This document shows positions 1 to 10,971 of a stretch of 64,000 nucleotides of DNA, piece after piece. The position numbers and the translations under genes are program-made. The number at the start of each line of letters is the position of its first letter. Positions within the stretch are counted from its first letter, which is position 1. The notes beneath the pieces are model-generated. The model made no database searches, was not told the DNA's origin, and saw only the letters and a program-made list of their open reading frames with translations. Source of the DNA: Nematostella vectensis (lineage: Eukaryota; Cnidaria; Anthozoa; Actiniaria; Edwardsiidae); assembly GCF_932526225.1 (NCBI RefSeq), contig NC_064043.1, positions 4,827,501 through 4,891,500 on the forward strand, written 5' to 3'.

Positions 1-62
1 TGATGCACAATGTGATCTACCGAAAAGACAAATCCTATAATTTCTACACAAAAAACACACAG

Positions 63-87
63 TTTATTGAATTTTCTCAAGTTTATT
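63..87 (-). terminator. Poly(A) signals of Nv1 copy 1
   Basis: Two AATAAA hexamers on the minus strand, at 82-87 and 63-68, lie about 70-95 nt past the stop codon. Both are retained in units 1-17. They are missing downstream of copies 18 and 19, where the unit has been deleted. Confidence 0.85.
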
Positions 88-155
88 TCACCTTTACACG
101 ATGATTATATTATTTCTAGCTAAACATGTAGCCCAAGTTTATCAGCTTAAATCTT

Positions 156-485
156 TTATTGGTTGCAACAATCGGCAACAATGGAGTAGTAGGATTTACA
201 CTTCTTCCATCCAGAAGGACAGCTGCCCATCCAGACAATCCCCGAAAGAGATGCCGATCTGATGTCAGGACCATCGCTGTCGCAAGCGCAAGGAATGCCG
301 CGTTTGCTCAAATGAAAGTCAAGCTCATCATCGGACATCATGTCGCGGCCTTAAAGAGAGCATAAACTGGGCTTAGAATAAAAGTCGGTAGAGACACATT
401 TTTCATAGTAGAGCTACTTACGGCGAGCGCAGGCGACGGCAACCAAAAGTGCCAAGCAAACGATAACGATCTTGAACGAGGCCAT
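156..485 (-). CDS. Nv1: Nv1 sodium-channel neurotoxin, copy 1 (class A)
   Basis: Type I sea-anemone neurotoxin precursor. The family binds site 3 of voltage-gated sodium channels and delays inactivation; Nv1 is a secreted venom peptide. Coding exons are 485..422 and 349..156; the 72-bp intron 421..350 has a GTAAGT donor and an AAG acceptor. The joined precursor has 85 codons: hydrophobic signal peptide 1-20, acidic propeptide 21-38 ending in the dibasic Lys37-Arg38 site, and mature peptide 39-85 with cysteines at 42, 44, 65, 72, 82 and 83. A 5' non-coding exon (688 to about 733) is joined by a 188-bp intron (687..500) to the exon holding the ATG. If the small intron is retained, an in-frame TAG stops translation two codons past the donor. 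Class A has Phe-His-Leu before Ser-Lys-Arg in the propeptide. Start choice: first ATG after the acceptor and the only one giving a signal peptide. Confidence 0.97.
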
Positions 486-687
486 GTTCTCGAATCAACC
501 TGCAAAAAGATCAAATGCGATTGAGTATTATATCAGCACCAAATAATTATGCGGTAACGTCTTTAAATACAGTGTGTCTCAAAGTAAAATGTTAATATTA
601 TTCATTTACAAGATACATTGGGGTGTGACCAAAAGATGGGTGTAAGTTTTCCATCAACTATGTTTGCAAGACGTACAAATATGTTAC

Positions 688-735
688 CTTTTGTTGAAGA
701 AGTGGATTTCTTGTGCTTGTCTCCAAGTAAGACTT
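688..735 (-). other. 5' non-coding exon of Nv1 copy 1
   Basis: On the minus strand the sequence downstream of the TATA box ends in CAACAAAAG|GTAACAT, a plausible donor at 687/688. The matching acceptor, a T-rich tract plus TTTTTGCAG, ends at 500, just before the exon holding the ATG. The 5' limit is a guess from TATA spacing. The same arrangement is seen in every intact unit. Confidence 0.7.
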
Positions 736-758
736 GAATCACAGAGAAAGAACTGCTC

Positions 759-765
759 TATTTAT
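759..765 (-). promoter_or_regulatory. TATA box of Nv1 copy 1
   Basis: ATAAATA on the minus strand, preceded by a G-rich stretch (GGGGCGCGGGG), about 25-30 bp before the presumed start of the 5' exon. The same element is in all 18 genes with an intact 5' region; copy 15 has one substitution in the G-rich stretch. Copy 19 has lost it. Confidence 0.75.
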
Positions 766-2721
766 CCCCGCGCCCCGTCCGCTTGACTGCTTATTCATGG
801 CTGAGATTATGCACGAGCTGAGAACCACTTGTAAGATTCTAGTGAGAATGCGTACAGCAAAGTCAAGGAGGCGAGACGAATTTAAGCTATGACTTGACTT
901 TCTATAGGACGTATCTTCTGCAGTTTTTTTCGTCTTGATGGACGTATAGATTGTTTAATATTTTGATTGAAGATATTTTTTATTGTGTATCTTATCAGAA
1001 ACATCGAGCGATGGCTACACAGTGTCAATATAATGATCTTCTTGAGAGCACTTTCGTTGAAGGGATCATCATAAAATCAGTGGAGTAGGGACAAACAAGA
1101 AAGCTTACGATGTCAAACAATAAGTGGTAAGCTTTGATTGTCACACTCGTTCTGTCGTGTAATGGTCGTGCTCCAGCGGAGAGAATCCAGACAAACAATA
1201 ACATACCAATTTCCGTTATATAGGCTTCTAAGCAATAGACTACTCTGGATAAGTTAGGCATTATCCTAGAATAGCCCCTCTTATTAATAATCCATTAATC
1301 TCTGATATAACAAACAGGCCAACAGGCCAACATATTCATTGAAAGGCTACTCGACTTACGCCCTCTCATTAATTCTTATTAATCAATATTTATCTTTGAT
1401 ATAACAAACAATAAGCGGCCAATGTTCATTGAAAGGTTACTCGGCATAAAAGTATTAACCTGAAGTAGACCGTTGCCAAAATAGCCACTGTTTGTGTGGT
1501 AGAACATATATGAAGAGTTCAACGGAAAGACTTTCAGAGAATATTTCATGCACGAACTAATTGTTATTCTTTTATTATAGAACGACATTATATACTGCAA
1601 CAATATCTTCTCCTAATCTCCTTTGTTGATTTTTCGAGCGTCCCACTTCATTGACTGTTAGAAGAGGTTTTCTAGAATCAAACGATTATCAAACCTATTG
1701 CTTGTCCTTTCTAGCTCCAGGCTCCAAAGCAATGCACTTCTCTGTCAAGTTAGGCATTCTCCTGAAAAAGCCCCTGAACAGTGTGAATCTTAGGGTGGTA
1801 CAGTAGGTTATATCTTATTGATCGTCAAATCACCCCACCCCCCTCCCTATCAGTAAAACCTTGATACGCGGCTAGCTGTCTAGACTAGCCACAAACATTC
1901 CTTGATACTATTACACCATTTTACATACTGCATCTCAATATCTCGATTTCTAAGGCTAGTATTTCTAGAACCAAAAGATTATGTTCATACCCCAGCATTT
2001 TCGAAAAAAAAATGGTTGGACTTCCATCTTGTCGGAAAAAAAATGCTATCAAAAGAAAGACCCTAAAGTTTTCCTGTTCCATGCCTCACATACTTGTCTT
2101 CAACTTCTTTGCATTACTTAAATAAACTTTGGCTTATTGCTAATCAGAAACATCAACATCGAAGGAGCTCCACAGTGTCAATATAATAAACTCTTGAAGC
2201 ATTTTGTCAGTTAATGAGGAGATTATCGTATATGAGAAGAATAAGCCAAGCAAGAAAGTCTCCTATTTTCAAGCAGAACAGGGATGCTTTGATCAGTGAC
2301 AAAAACTCACTTGTGTTCTGTTGGGCGGAGAGAATTCAAACAAAGCAAATATTCAATACACCCGACAAAGTGGTGAAGCATCATATTAAACTAGCATCTG
2401 ATCAAACTTTCAACAGCTATGTGTAAAAGACTTTCACAAAATGTTATAAAAGATATCACCAAGTATCATATGATATTTAGATTACACTCTTTTATTAAAA
2501 AAAAAAAACGTTTAATTTTCGTCTAAAGGCATATCTTTGGCTGAAAAGAGGAAATAAAGCCTCTAGGATACCTTGATTTATGTACAGTAATGGCAAACAT
2601 CCTGTTCTTGTTTAACAAAGTAAGGATGCTTGAAAACCGAACTGTTAGAACGTTTGCCTTAGTGCGTCACCAAATCTGTTGCTCTACGGGGAGAGTATAA
2701 TATTGAGGTGGTTAGCAGTTT
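766..2721. other. Unit spacer (representative)
   Basis: About 2 kb between the toxin promoter and the next unit, repeated in every unit. No gene is recognised: the small open frames gain stops or indels in sister units. It holds diverged internal duplications (996-1205 with 2145-2355; 1280-1355 with 1375-1444; 1223-1278 with 1720-1774), a conserved C-rich tract near 1832-1850, a short inverted repeat GGCTAG/CTAGCC near 1870-1891, and an A-run near 2497. Confidence 0.7.
1280..1444. repeat. Diverged direct duplication inside the unit spacer
   Basis: 1280-1355 and 1375-1444 share CTTATTAAT, GATATAACAAACA, a GGCCAA core and TTCATTGAAAGG-TACTCG in the same order. They are an old tandem duplication about 95 bp apart, kept in all units. 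Confidence 0.75.
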
Positions 2722-2877
2722 TGATGCACAATGTGATCTACCGAAAAGACAAATCCTATAATTTCTACACAAAAAAACACACAGTTTATTGAATTTTCTC
2801 AAGTTTATTTCACCTTTACACGAAGATTATATTATTTCTAGCTAAACATGTAGCCCAAGTTTATCAGCTTAAATCTT

Positions 2878-3206
2878 TTATTGGTTGCAACAATCGGCAA
2901 CAATGGAGTAGTAGGATTTACACTTCTTCCATCCAGAAGGACAGCTGCCCATCCAGACAATCCCCGAAAGAGATGCCGATCTGATGTCAGGACCATCGCT
3001 GTCGCAAGCGCAAGGAATGCCGCGTTTGCTATAATGATAGTCAAGCTCATCATCGGACATCATGTCGCGGCCTAAAGAGAGCATAAACTGGGCTTAGAAT
3101 AAAAGTCGGTAGAGACACATTTTTCATAGTAGAGCTACTTACGGCGAGCGCAGGCGACGGCAACCAAAAGTGCCAAGCAAACGATAACGATCTTGAACGA
3201 GGCCAT
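2878..3206 (-). CDS. Nv1: Nv1 neurotoxin, copy 2 (class B, short unit)
   Basis: Exons 3206..3143 and 3071..2878. The coding intron is 71 bp and ends in TAG instead of AAG. The propeptide carries Tyr-His-Tyr before Ser-Lys-Arg; the mature peptide is identical to copy 1. TATA box at 3480-3486. This unit lacks about 380 bp of spacer upstream of the promoter (junction near 3583). Confidence 0.97.
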
Positions 3207-5220
3207 GTTCTCGAATCAACCTGCAAAAAGATCAAATGCGATTGAGTATTATATCAGCACCAAAAAAATATGCGATAACGTCTTTAAATACAGTCTGTCT
3301 CAAAGTAAAATGTTGATATTATTCATTTACAAGATACATTAGGGTGTGACCAAAAGATGGGTGTAAGTTTTCCATCTACTATGTTTGCAAGACGTGCAAA
3401 TATGTTACCTTTTGTTGAAGAAGTGGATTTCTTGTGCTTGTCTCCAAGTAAGACTTGAATCACAGAGAAAGAACTGCTCTATTTATCCCCGCGCCCCGTC
3501 CGCTTGACTGCTTATTCATGGCTGAGATTATGCACGAGCTGAGGACCACTTGTAAGATTCTAGTGAGAATGCGTACAGCAAAGCTCGGAGGGACTGTGTT
3601 GCGCAGGGTGCGTGCATACCCTCTTATTAATAATCCTTTAATCTCTGATATAACAAACAGACAAACAGGCCAACATATTCATTGAAAGGCTACTCGACTT
3701 ACGCCCTCTCATTAATTCTTATTAATCAATATTTATCTCTGATATAACAAACAATAAGCGGCCAATGTTCATTGAAAGGTTACTCGGCATAAAAGTATTA
3801 ACCTGAAGTAGACCGTCGCCAAAATAGCCACTGTTTGTGTGGTAGAACATATATGAAGAGTTCAACGGAAAGACTTTCAGAGAATATTTCATGCACGAAC
3901 TAATTGTTATTCTTTTATAATAGAATGACATTATAGACTGCATCAATATCTTCTCCTAATCTTCTTGGTTGATTTTTCGAGCATCCCACTTCATTGACTT
4001 TTAGAAGAGGTTTTCTAGAATCAAACGATTTTCAAACCTATTGCTTGTCCTTTCTAGCTCCAGGCTCCAAAGCAATGCACTTCTCTGACAAGTGAGGCAT
4101 TCTCCTGAAAAAGCCCCTGAACAGTGTGAATGTTAAGGGGGTACAGTAGGTTATATCTTATTGATCGTCAAATCACCCCACCCCCCTCTCCAACAGTAAA
4201 ACCTTGATACGCGGCTAGCTGTCTAGACTAGCCACAAACATTTCTTGATACTATTACAGCATTTTACATACTGCATCTCAATATCTCGATCTCTAAGGCT
4301 AATGTTTCTAGAACCAAAAGATTATGTTCATTATCCAGCATTTTCGAAAAAATAGAAAAGTTGGATTTCCATCTTGTTGGAAAAAACATGCTATCAAAAG
4401 AAAGACCCTAAAGTATTCCTGTTCCTTGCCTAAAATTCTTGTCTTTAACTTCCTTGCATTACTTAAATAAACTTTGGCTTATAGCTAATCAGAAACATCA
4501 ACATCGAAGGAGCTCCACAGTGTCAATATAATAAACTCTTGAAGCATTTTGTCAGTTAATGAGGAGATTATCGTATATGAGAAGAATAAGCCAAGCAAGA
4601 AAGTCTCCTATTTTCAAGCAGAACAGGGATGCTTTGATCAGTGACAAAAACTCACTTGTGTTCTGTTGGGCGGAGAGAATTCAAACAAAGCAAATATTTA
4701 ATACACCCGACAAAGTGGTGAAGCATCATATTAAACTAGCATCTGATCAAACTTTCAACAGCTATGTGTAAAAGACTTTCACAAAATGTTATGAAAGATA
4801 TCACCAAGTATCATATGATATTTAGATTACACTCTTTTATTAAAAAAAAAACGTTTAATTTTCGTCTAAAGGCATATCTTTGGCTGAAAAGAGGAAATAA
4901 AGCCTCTAGGATACCTTGATTTATGTACAGTAATGGCAAACATCCTGTTCTTGTTTAACAAAGTAAGGATGCTTGAAAACCGAGCTGTTAGAACGTTTGC
5001 CTTAGTGCGTCACCAAATCTGTTGCTCTACGGGGAGAGTATAATATTGAGGTGGTTAGCAGTTTTGATGCACAATGTGATCTACCGAAAAGACAAATCCT
5101 ATAATTTCTACACAAAAAAACACACAGTTTATTGAATTTTCTCAAGTTTATTTCACCTTTACACGAAGATTATATTATTTCTAGCTAAACATGTAGCCCA
5201 AGTTTATCAGCTTAAATCTT

Positions 5221-5550
5221 TTATTGGTTGCAACAATCGGCAACAATGGAGTAGTAGGATTTACACTTCTTCCATCCAGAAGGACAGCTGCCCATCCAGA
5301 CAATCCCCGAAAGAGATGCCGATCTGATGTCAGGACCATCGCTGTCGCAAGCGCAAGGAATGCCGCGTTTGCTCAAATGAAAGTCAAGCTCATCATCGGA
5401 CATCATGTCGCGGCCTTAAAGAGAGCATAAACTGGGCTTAGAATAAAAGTCGGTAGAGACACATTTTTCATAGTAGAGCTACTTACGGCGAGCGCAGGCG
5501 ACGGCAACCAAAAGTGCCAAGCAAACGATAACGATCTTGAACGAGGCCAT
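5221..5550 (-). CDS. Nv1: Nv1 neurotoxin, copy 3 (class A)
   Basis: Exons 5550..5487 and 5414..5221, 72-bp intron with AAG acceptor. TATA box at 5824-5830. The precursor equals copy 1. The unit belongs to a second class A subtype (CATTAGGG in the 5' UTR intron region, CCCAGAG in the 5' exon region). Confidence 0.97.
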
Positions 5551-7940
5551 GTTCTCGAATCAACCTGCAAAAAGATCAAATGCGATTGAGTATTATATCA
5601 GCACCAAATAATTATGCGGTAACGTCTTTAAATACAGTGTGTCTCAAAGTAAAATGTTAATATTATTCATTTACAAGATACATTAGGGTGTGACCAAAAG
5701 ATGGGTGTAAGTTTTCCATCAACTATGTTTGCAAGACGTACAAATATGTTACCTTTTGTTGAAGAAGTGGATTTCTTGTGCTTGTCTCCAAGTAAGACTT
5801 GAATCCCAGAGAAAGAACTGCTCTATTTATCCCCGCGCCCCGTCCGCTTGACTGCTTATTTATGGCTGAGATTATGCACGAGCTGAGGACCACTTGTAAG
5901 ATTCTAGTGAGAATGCGTACAGCAAAGTCAAGGAGGCGAGACGAATTTAAGCTATGACTTGACTTTCTATAGGACGTATCTTCTGCAGTTTTTTTCGTCT
6001 TGATGGACGTATAGATTGTTTAATATTTTGATTGAAGATATTTTTTATTGTGTATCTTATCAGAAACATCGAGCGATGGCTACACAGTGTCAATATAATG
6101 ATCTTCTTGAGAGCACTTTCGTTGAAGGGATCATCATAAAATCAGTGGAGTAGGGACAAACAAGAAAGCTTACGATGTCAAACAATAAGTGGTAAGCTTT
6201 GATTGTCACACTCGTTCTGTCGTGTAATGGTCGTGCTCCAGCGGAGAGAATCCAGACAAACAATAACATACCAATTTCCGTTATATAGGCTTCTAAGCAA
6301 TAGACTACTCTGGATAAGTTAGGCATTATCCTAGAATAGCCCCTCTTATTAATAATCCATTAATCTCTGATATAACAAACAGGCCAACAGGCCAACATAT
6401 TCATTGAAAGGCTACTCGACTTACGCCCTCTCATTAATTCTTATTAATCAATATTTATCTTTGATATAACAAACAATAAGCGGCCAATGTTCATTGAAAG
6501 GTTACTCGGCATAAAAGTATTAACCTGAAGTAGACCGTTGCCAATATAGCCACTGTTTGTGTGGTAGAACATATATGAAGAGTTCAACGGAAAGACTTTC
6601 AGAGAATATTTCATGCACGAACTAATTGTTATTCTTTTATTATAGAACGACATTATATACTGCAACAATATCTTCTCCTAATCTCCTTTGTTGATTTTTC
6701 GAGCGTCCCACTTCATTGACTGTTAGAAGAGGTTTTCTAGAATCAAACGATTATCAAACCTATTGCTTGTCCTTTCTAGCTCCAGGCTCCAAAGCAATGC
6801 ACTTCTCTGTCAAGTTAGGCATTCTCCTGAAAAAGCCCCTGAACAGTGTGAATCTTAGGGTGGTACAGTAGGTTATATCTTATTGATCGTCAAATCACCC
6901 CACCCCCCTCCCTATCAGTAAAACCTTGATACGCGGCTAGTTGTCTAGACTAGCCACAAACATTCCTTGATACTATTACACCATTTTACATACTGCATCT
7001 CAATATCTCGATTTCTAAGGCTAGTATTTCTAGAACCAAAAGATTATGTTCATACCCCAGCATTTTCGAAAAAAAAAAGGTTGGACTTCCATCTTGTCGG
7101 AAAAAAAATGCTATCAAAAGAAAGACCCTAAAGTTTTCCTGTTCCATGCCTCACATACTTGTCTTCAACTTCTTTGCATTACTTAAATAAACTTTGGCTT
7201 ATTGCTAATCAGAAACATCAACATCGAAGGAGCTCCACAGTGTCAATATAATAAACTCTTGAAGCATTTTGTCAGTTAATGAGGAGATTATCGTATATGA
7301 GAAGAATAAGCCAAGCAAGAAAGTCTCCTATTTTCAAGCAGAACAGGGATGCTTTGATCAGTGACAAAAACTCACTTGTGTTCTGTTGGGCGGAGAGAAT
7401 TCAAACAAAGCAAATATTTAATACACCCGACAAAGTGGTGAAGCATCATATTAAACTAGCATCTGATCAAACTTTCAACAGCTATGTGTAAAAGACTTTC
7501 ACAAAATGTTATGAAAGATATCACCAAGTATCATATGATATTTAGATTACACTCTTTTATTAAAAAAAAAACGTTTAATTTTCGTCTAAAGGCATATCTT
7601 TGGCTGAAAAGAGGAAATAAAGCCTCTAGGATACCTTGATTTATGTACAGTAATGGCAAACATCCTGTTCTTGTTTAACAAAGTAAGGATGCTTGAAAAC
7701 CGAACTGTTAGAACGTTTGCCTTAGTGCGTCACCAAATCTGTTGCACTACGGGGAGAGTATAATATTGAGGTGGTTAGCAGTTTTGATGCACAATGTGAT
7801 CTACCGAAAAGACAAATCCTATAATTTCTACACAAAAAAACACACAGTTTATTGAATTTTCTCAAGTTTATTTCACCTTTACACGAAGATTATATTATTT
7901 CTAGCTAAACATGTAGCCCAAGTTTATCAGCTTAAATCTT

Positions 7941-8269
7941 TTATTGGTTGCAACAATCGGCAACAATGGAGTAGTAGGATTTACACTTCTTCCATCCAGA
8001 AGGACAGCTGCCCATCCAGACAATCCCCGAAAGAGATGCCGATCTGATGTCAGGACCATCGCTGTCGCAAGCGCAAGGAATGCCGCGTTTGCTATAATGA
8101 TAGTCAAGCTCATCATCGGACATCATGTCGCGGCCTAAAGAGAGCATAAACTGGGCTTAGAATAAAAGTCGGTAGAGACACATTTTTCATAATAGAGCTA
8201 CTTACGGCGAGCGCTGGCGACGGCAACCAAAAGTGCCAAGCAAACGATAACGATCTTGAACGAGGCCAT
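7941..8269 (-). CDS. Nv1: Nv1 neurotoxin, copy 4 (class B, Cys19Ser)
   Basis: Exons 8269..8206 and 8134..7941, 71-bp intron with TAG acceptor. TATA box at 8544-8550. Class B propeptide. The signal peptide has Ser in place of Cys at residue 19, next to the predicted cleavage site, so one unpaired cysteine is removed. Mature peptide unchanged. Confidence 0.97.
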
Positions 8270-10641
8270 GTTCTCGAATCAACCTGCAAAAAGATCAAAT
8301 GCGATTGAGTATTATATCAGCACCAAAAAAAATATGCGGTAACGTCTTTAAATACAGTCTGTCTCAAAGTAAAATGTTGATATTATTCATTTACAAGATA
8401 CATTAGGGTGTGACCAAAAGATGGGTGTAAGTTTTCCATCTACTATGTTTGCAAGACGTGCAAATATGTTACCTTTTGTTGAAGAAGTGGATTTCTTGTG
8501 CTTGTCTCCAAGTAAGACTTGAATCACAGAGAAAGAACTGCTCTATTTATCCCCGCGCCCCGTCCGCTTGACTGCTTATTCATGGCTGAGATTATGCACG
8601 AGCTGAGGACCACTTGTAAGATTCTAGTGAGAATGCGTACAGCAAAGTCAAGGAGGCGAGACGAATTTAAGCTATGACTTGACTCTATAGGACGTATCTT
8701 CTGCACTTTTTTTTCGACATGATGGACGTATAGATTGTTTAATATTTTGTTTCAAGATATTTTTCATTGTGTATCTTATCGGAAACATCGAGCGATGGCT
8801 ACACAGTGTCAATATAATTAGCTTCTTGGAGCACTTTCGTTGAGGGGATCATCATAAAATCAGTGGAGTAGGGACAAACAAGAAAGCCTATGATGTCAAA
8901 CAATAAGTGGTAAGCTTTGATTGTCACACTCGTTCTGTCGTGCGATGGTCGTGCTCCAGCGTAGAGAATCAACACAAACAATAACATTATCCTAGAATAG
9001 CCCGCGATGGGAGTGGGTTGTGCAGGGTGCGTGCATACCCTCTTATTAATAATCCATTAATCACTGATATAACAAACAGGCCAACAGGCCAACAGGCCAA
9101 CATATTCATTGAAAGGCTACTCGACTTACGCCCTCTCATTAATTCTTATTAATCAATATTTATCTCTGATATAACAAACAAGCGGCCAATGTTCATTGAA
9201 AGGTTACATGGCATAAAAGTATTAGCCTGAGGTAGACCATTGCCAAAATAGCACTGTTTGTGTGATAGAACATATATGAAGAGTTCAACGGAAAGACTTT
9301 TAGAGAATATTTCATGCACGAACTAATTGTTATTCTTTTATAATAGAATGACATTATATACTGCATCAATATCTTCTCCTAATCTCCTTTGTTGATTTTT
9401 CGAGCATCCCACTTCATTGACTTTTAGAAGAGGTTTTCTAGAATCAAACGATTATCAAACCTATTGCTTGTCCTTTCTAGCTCCAGGCTCCAAAGCAATG
9501 CACTTCTCTGATAAGTTAGGCATTCTCCTGAAAAAGCCCCTGAACGGTGTGAATCTTAGGGGGTACAGTGGGTAATATCTTATTGAATGATCGTCAAATC
9601 ACCCCACCCCCCTCCCCATCAGTAAAACCTTGATACGCGGCTAGCTGTCTAGACTAGCCACAAACATTCCTTGATACTATTACAGCATTTTACATACTGC
9701 ATCTCAATATCTCGATCTCTAAGGCTAATGTTTCTAGAACCAAAAGATTATGTTCATAATCCAGCATTTTCGAAAAAATAGAAAATTTGGATTTCCATCT
9801 TGTTGGAAAAAACATGCTATCAAAAGAAAGACCCTAAAGTATTCCTGTTCCTTGCCTTACATTCTTGTCTTTAACTTCCTTGCATTACTTAAATAAACTT
9901 TGGCTTAATCAGAAACATCAACATCGAAGGAGCTCCACAGTGTCAATATAATAAACTCTTGAAGCATTTTGTCAGTTAATGAGGAGATTATCGTATATGA
10001 GAAGAATAAGCCAAGCAAGAAAGTCTCCTATTTTCAAGCAGAACAGGGATGCTTTGATCAGTGACAAACACTCACTTGTGTTCTGCTGGGCGGGGAGAAT
10101 TCAAACATAGCAAATATTTAATACACCCGACAAAGTGGTGAAGCATCATATTAAACTAGCATCTGATCAAACTTTCAACAGCTATGTAAAAAAGACTTTC
10201 ACAAAATGTTATGAAAGATATCACCAAGTATCATATGATATTTAGATTACACTCTTTTATTTAAAAAAAAAAACGTTTAATTTTCGTCTAAAGGCATATC
10301 TTTGGCTGAAAAGAGGAAATAAAGCCTCTAGGATACCTTGATTTATGCCGGGTAATGGCATACATCCTGTTCTTGTTTAACAAAGTAAGGATGCATGAAA
10401 ACCCAACTGTTCGAACGTTTGCCTTAGTGCGTCACCAAATCTGTTGCACTACGGGGAGAGTATAATATTAAGGTGTTTAGCAGTTTTGATGCACAATGTG
10501 ATCTACCGAAAAGACAAATCCTATAATTTCTACACAAAAAACACACAGTTTATTGAATTTTCTCAAGTTTATTTCACCTTTACACGATGATTATATTATT
10601 TCTAGCTAAACATGTAGCCCAAGTTTATCAGCTTAAATCTT

Positions 10642-10971
10642 TTATTGGTTGCAACAATCGGCAACAATGGAGTAGTAGGATTTACACTTCTTCCATCCAG
10701 AAGGACAGCTGCCCATCCAGACAATCCCCGAAAGAGATGCCGATCTGATGTCAGGACCATCGCTGTCGCAAGCGCAAGGAATGCCGCGTTTGCTCAAATG
10801 AAAGTCAAGCTCATCATCGGACATCATGTCGCGGCCTTAAAGAGAGCATAAACTGGGCTTAGAATAAAAGTCGGTAGAGACACATTTTTCATAGTAGAGC
10901 TACTTACGGCGAGCGCAGGCGACGGCAACCAAAAGTGCCAAGCAAACGATAACGATCTTGAACGAGGCCAT
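10642..10971 (-). CDS. Nv1: Nv1 neurotoxin, copy 5 (class A)
   Basis: Exons 10971..10908 and 10835..10642, AAG acceptor, TATA box at 11245-11251. The whole unit is nearly identical to unit 1, more so than to its immediate neighbours. Confidence 0.97.

Noticed and set aside
159..365. Open frame on the plus strand opposite the toxin exon
   Set aside because: It is conserved only because the toxin exon is conserved, and it has no promoter or splice signals of its own.
1025..1261. 78-codon minus-strand open frame with a hydrophobic stretch in the spacer
   Set aside because: Length and frame change between units, and about 380 bp including it is missing from units 2 and 8.
2214..2426. 70-codon plus-strand open frame repeated in most units
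   Set aside because: Units 4, 6, 10 and 12 carry a stop within it (an AAAG to ATAG change), there is no domain or splice context, and it falls in an internally duplicated spacer.
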